In this document: one piece after another, positions 60,705 to 64,000 of the stretch
Layout: every line of letters begins with the position of its first letter
Numbering within the stretch: position 1 is the first letter of the stretch
Assembly (NCBI GenBank): GCA_900470095.1
Contig: UBZM01000005.1
Coordinates: 263,900 to 327,899 of the forward strand
Source: Hyphomicrobiales bacterium
Lineage (GTDB): Bacteria > Pseudomonadota > Alphaproteobacteria > Rhizobiales > Beijerinckiaceae
Direction of reading: 5' to 3'
Length of the DNA: 64,000 bases
The notes under the pieces: generated by a model
What the model saw: only the letters and a program-made list of their open reading frames with translations
The model's database searches: none
Told to the model about the DNA's origin: nothing
Position numbers and translations under genes: made by a program

Positions 60705-61174
60705 ACCGGAGGCGTCGAGACGCGACGTCTCCGGCGGGCGTGGCCTACGAGACGACGATGGTCTTGCGACCAGCGCTCCCGCGCCTCACCAGCAGAACGA
60801 TGGCGCTGCCTTCGACATTCGCGATCAATCCGATGTCGAGAGAATGATGCGTTCCGCTAGAGGCGGTATCGCTCTTGAGCAATTGTCCTGTGAGCGTGTC
60901 GGACGGAATTACAGGCCGCGAAGGTTCATCATCGCATCGGTCATCGGGGATCTTTCGGGGCAGGGTTGGCGTTCGCAAACCAAACCTAACCTGACCGGCA
61001 ACCGCCGATGGCCATCTTCCGCTACGGCACCCTATGGGACGCGACGGAGGACCTGGCACCGAAGTCATCAAGAGCCCTCTACCGTATGGTGCCACGCGAC
61101 AGGGATAAATCACTTGCCGGGAGAAGCGCGCGCCCTCATAAACGAGTGGCGCGACACCACCCGACGAGGGTCCG
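60705..61174. other. Gap, possibly gene remnant
   Basis: 470 bases. A minus-strand frame ends at 60745 with [20 protein letters not shown] and then [19 protein letters not shown], which looks protein-like, but no start or family could be found, and the frame has no ribosome-binding site nearby. It may be the tail of a gene cut when the fragment to its left arrived. Confidence 0.35.
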
Positions 61175-62155
61175 ATGATCGCTCCGCTCCCTGTGACCCG
61201 CCGCGCCGTCCTCGCCTTCGCTGCGACAGCCGCCATTGTGCCGGCGGCCGGGCAGGACCTTCCACTGGTTGTCTGGCTGTCCATATACCCGCTCGACCAT
61301 GTTGACCGGTACCTGCAAGCATTCCGCTCCGGCCTCGCCGCACAGGGCTTCATCGATGGGCGCAATGTCCGCATTCTCGCCCGCTCGGCCGATGGCGACC
61401 GGGGGGAGCGCCTCGCCAAGGTCGTTGCCGAGACCGTCGCGATGAACCCGGCCGTGATCGCGACCCAGGGTGGGGCGATATACGGGGTTCGCGACATCAC
61501 CACCATCCCGGTGGTTTACGGCTTTAGCGGTGATCCGATCATCGCCGGTATGACCAGCACCCTCGCACGGCCCGGGCGCAATCTCACCGGCGTCACCTTC
61601 ATGGCAGCCGAACTGAATGCCAAGCGTCTGGAACTCCTGCGAGAGGTTGCCCCAAACGTGAGACGGGCCGTCCTCCTGGGCGATCCGATGCATCCCGGAT
61701 ACGAAGTGGAGGTCCTCACCGCAGAGCAAACAGCACGGGCCTTGGACATGCTGTTGGAGTGGATCCCGACCCGGAGCGTTGCGGAGGTTGGCCAGACCCT
61801 CGCTTCGCTTGAGGCTGCCCCGCCGGATGCCCTGGTGTTCCTTCCCGACAGCGTCATGCTGGAGAGCCGGAAGCAGGTTGTGGAATTCGCTCACCGGCAC
61901 AGGATTCCGGCACTTTCGGGGTGGACCGAGTTCGCGCAGGCGGGTGGACTATTCTCGTACGGGCCCGACCTCGTCGAGTGTGTGCAACGCGTCGGCTATC
62001 TCACGTCCCGCATCCTCCAGGGGGCCAAGCCCTCGGACCTGCCGATCGAGCGGCCGAAGACCTTCGAGCTGGTTATCAACCTGAAGACGGCGAGAAGCAT
62101 CCAGCTCGACATTCCGATCGAGCTTCTTGCCCGCGCAGACGAGGTCATCGAATGA
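61175..62155 (+). CDS. ABC-type binding protein of the ABC_sub_bind (TrpX-like) family
   Basis: A 326-residue binding protein with twin arginines and a signal peptide (VTRRAVLAFAATAAIVPAAGQ). The fold is that of the ABC_sub_bind family: VVWLSIYPLDHVDRYLQAFRSGLAAQGFIDGRNVRI, then ITTIPVVYGFSGDPIIAGMTSTLARPGRNLTGVTF and a late GGLFSYGPDLVECVQRVGYLTSRILQGAKPSDLPIERPKTFELVINLKTA, which is the family's best-kept block. Such genes commonly stand alone in this order, as here, with no permease in sight. Ligand unknown. Confidence 0.87.
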   Translation: MIAPLPVTRRAVLAFAATAAIVPAAGQDLPLVVWLSIYPLDHVDRYLQAFRSGLAAQGFIDGRNVRILARSADGDRGERLAKVVAETVAMNPAVIATQGGAIYGVRDITTIPVVYGFSGDPIIAGMTSTLARPGRNLTGVTFMAAELNAKRLELLREVAPNVRRAVLLGDPMHPGYEVEVLTAEQTARALDMLLEWIPTRSVAEVGQTLASLEAAPPDALVFLPDSVMLESRKQVVEFAHRHRIPALSGWTEFAQAGGLFSYGPDLVECVQRVGYLTSRILQGAKPSDLPIERPKTFELVINLKTARSIQLDIPIELLARADEVIE

Positions 62156-62264
62156 CGATGACGCAGGTTGTCCTAGCCGCTCCATAGAAAGGGAAGCTGG
62201 CCAGGGATCGTCCCTTGCAGGCCAGAGCGGGAGGGTATCCCGCTCTGGCCCAAGTCATCCGTCT

Positions 62265-63278
62265 CTAGCTACCGGCGCCGACGCAGGTCGCGGCATTCTG
62301 CGGTGTGCAGACATCGAGACCGGTATAGGTCGGGTCCTTCGGAGCGGGCTTGCCGTCCTTCATGTCCTTCAGGAACAGCATGGTCCTGTAGCCCATCTCG
62401 AAGGGGCGCTGACCGACTTGCCCCTTGGACAGGCCCGCCTTCAGCAGATCCATCTGGACGGGCAGCGTATCGGCGACGACGAGTGCAAGCGAGCCGTCAT
62501 CGATGCGGGCCTTATACTTCTCCGCGACCTTGCGATACGCTTGAGGGATGAATTGCGGGAAGCCGCCGGTCGGCACGAAGGCATCGAGCTTGGGGTTCTT
62601 GCCGAGCGTATCTTCCATCTGCTGTACCGACAGCGGGAAATCGTCATTGGTATAGAGCGGGCAACCCGCTGCCTCGGTCCAGCCATGCTGGCCGGAGAGT
62701 TTTGCACCGGGCGCGGAGGCGGATTTCGCGCCGGCAAGCGTATCGCGAATCCCTTGCATGCGCTCGTTATGGTTTGCCGCCGCCGCACCACCCGACTGGA
62801 TGCAAATCGTGCCGCCCTTGGGCTTGATCTGCTGGACGAGCTTCGCGAGATTGACGCCGATGTCATAGTTATACGTGCCGACATAGGCGGTGCGCAGGCC
62901 TTTGTCCTTCGCAAGCAGGTCGGAATCCCAGGTCAGAACCGGAATTCCCGCCTTTTTTGCGCCCTCGAGCGCCTTTCCCATCGCTGCTGCATTTGACGGC
63001 GAGACGGCGATGCCATCAACCTTCTTGGCAATGAGATCGTTGATGACCTGGACCTGTTCATCGCCGCCGCCGTGCTCGCCGGGGCCGATGTAAAGGCACT
63101 CGATCGCGCCGTTGAGTTCCTTCTCTGCCTTCTTGCAGCCGTCGCGGGCTTGATCGAAAAAGGGATTGTTCATGTTCTTGGGAACCAGGGCGAAGACGTA
63201 TTTCTTGCCCTGAGACTGGGCTTCTCCCCCAACGGCGAGAAGTGCGAGCGCGGCGACACCTAAAGTCAGCGTTTTCAT
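62265..63278 (-). CDS. Sugar-type ABC binding protein (RbsB-like)
   Basis: A 337-residue binding protein with a signal peptide (MKTLTLGVAALALLAVGGEAQS). Landmarks: YVFALVPKNMNNPFFDQARDGCKKAEKEL, IAKKVDGIAVSPSNAAAMGKALEGAKKAGIPVLTWDSDLL and GTYNYDIGVNLAKLVQQIKPKGG, the type I pattern of RbsB/LsrB relatives. The mature protein has six cysteines, some of which may pair, a feature of some alphaproteobacterial members. It is followed by (in transcription, preceded by) the permease gene in the same direction. Confidence 0.9.
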   Translation of the reverse strand: MKTLTLGVAALALLAVGGEAQSQGKKYVFALVPKNMNNPFFDQARDGCKKAEKELNGAIECLYIGPGEHGGGDEQVQVINDLIAKKVDGIAVSPSNAAAMGKALEGAKKAGIPVLTWDSDLLAKDKGLRTAYVGTYNYDIGVNLAKLVQQIKPKGGTICIQSGGAAAANHNERMQGIRDTLAGAKSASAPGAKLSGQHGWTEAAGCPLYTNDDFPLSVQQMEDTLGKNPKLDAFVPTGGFPQFIPQAYRKVAEKYKARIDDGSLALVVADTLPVQMDLLKAGLSKGQVGQRPFEMGYRTMLFLKDMKDGKPAPKDPTYTGLDVCTPQNAATCVGAGS

Positions 63279-63317
63279 GAGCCTCTCCTCCTGGTGGTTA
63301 TTGTTGTCCGGTTTTCT

Positions 63318-64000
63318 TCATGCCGAACCCTTGCCGCGGATCCGCTGCAGCAGAACCGCCAATACGATGAACAGGCCGACGAAGGCGCCCTGCCAGTTGG
63401 AATCGACCCCGGCCATGAGAAGGGAATTGCGGATCACCTCGATCAGCGCAGCCCCGATGACGGCGCCGTAGGCTCCGCCCTGGCCACCCATCAGATCGGC
63501 GCCGCCGATCACGGTCGAAGCGATCACCCGCAATTCATAACCCTGTCCGAGCGCATTGATGGCCGAGCCTTGCCAGCCGACGATGAGAACGGCGCTCAGT
63601 GCGGCGGTCAACCCCGAGACGATATAGGCCTGCAGCTTGATCCGCCGGACCGGCACGCCAGTCAGGCGGGCAGCGTTCTCGTTGCTGCCGATGGCGTAGA
63701 GATAATTGCCCCAGCCGGTGAAGTTCAGGATGATGCTGAAGATGATGGCCAGCGCGAGCAGCACCCAGACCGGGTTGGCAATGCCGAAGATGGACCCGCC
63801 GCCGAGGGCGTTGAAGCTGTCTCCCCAAGGACCGAATTCGTAGATCATCTTGTTTTCGGACAGCACGATGGCAAGCGACCGGGCGCCCGACAGCATCCCC
63901 AGCGTGACGACGAAGGCGGGGAGGCCGACATAGGAAATCAGCACGCCGTTCACGACCCCGACAGCCGCTCCGGTGAGAAGACCGGCGAGGATCGCCAGCA
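63318..64000 (-). CDS. Sugar-type ABC permease (RbsC-like), cut by the window edge
   Basis: The C-terminal 227 codons of a ribose-type permease. The frame is open to the window end (LAILAGLLTGAAVGVVNGVLISYVGLPAFVVTLGMLSGARSLAIVLS). The coupling region GSNENAARLTGVPVRRIKLQAYIVSGLTAALSAVL and the ending IASTVIGGADLMGGQGGAYGAVIGAALIEVIRNSLLMAGV are those of RbsC. It lies 39 bases upstream of the binding-protein gene in transcription. The ATPase gene is presumably outside the window. Confidence 0.92.
   Translation of the reverse strand, partial: LAILAGLLTGAAVGVVNGVLISYVGLPAFVVTLGMLSGARSLAIVLSENKMIYEFGPWGDSFNALGGGSIFGIANPVWVLLALAIIFSIILNFTGWGNYLYAIGSNENAARLTGVPVRRIKLQAYIVSGLTAALSAVLIVGWQGSAINALGQGYELRVIASTVIGGADLMGGQGGAYGAVIGAALIEVIRNSLLMAGVDSNWQGAFVGLFIVLAVLLQRIRGKGSA

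Overview
The window is GC-rich DNA from an alphaproteobacterium, most likely a member of the Hyphomicrobiales (Rhizobiales) close to Bosea or its relatives. The inference rests on the base composition, the MctP-type carboxylate symporter paired with a DUF3311 protein, the Atu4866-, DUF2200- and DUF2252-family genes, many ABC importers, and an intergenic two-hairpin repeat seen twice. No rRNA, tRNA, CRISPR array, phage gene or intact insertion sequence was recognised. The genus is inference.

0-14 kb is a series of small units. These are a truncated secreted-protein gene divergent from an AraC-type regulator; a metal-sensor repressor plus MFS exporter pair that looks like a nickel-efflux module of the InrS/NrsD type, with a perfect 33-bp palindrome over the repressor's ribosome-binding site; a cytosolic beta-helix protein; a DUF2252 protein; a DUF3311/MctP pair; a LysR gene divergent from a short-chain dehydrogenase operon with a palindrome between them; and an Xre/RES toxin-antitoxin pair.

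14-25 kb holds a 1568-residue autotransporter, a threonine aldolase, a DUF4399 protein, a fusion of a class III nucleotide cyclase with a formylglycine-generating-enzyme-like domain, a Rossmann-fold protein and a frameshifted GNAT gene.

25-36 kb holds two minus-strand ABC importers. The first (25.7-29.5 kb) joins FecCD/FecB-type parts with a ModA-like protein that has no signal peptide, which suggests molybdate or tungstate. The second (29.7-33.6 kb) is of the polyamine/opine type and is divergent from an Xre-cupin regulator, a tautomerase and an AHL-lactonase-like hydrolase.

36-49 kb holds an L,D-transpeptidase, a membrane protein with a ClpP-like domain, an NTF2-like protein, a GntR regulator and a plus-strand operon of gamma-glutamyltransferase plus a complete Dpp-type importer, probably for gamma-glutamyl peptides or glutathione.

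49-60 kb is a compact minus-strand operon that reads as organosulfur scavenging: two DszA/NtaA-type flavin monooxygenases, an FAD monooxygenase, a peptide-type binding protein, two permeases, a double-headed ATPase, a rhodanese and a cysteine-rich Rrf2 regulator. A second rhodanese lies beside it. A decayed copy of the 3' end of the preceding permease gene sits just past its far end, so an 11.4-kb block is bracketed by direct repeats. A smaller block at 37.4-40.3 kb is bracketed the same way by an NTF2-like gene and a decayed copy of its 3' end. The window closes with an orphan binding protein and the start of a ribose-type sugar importer.
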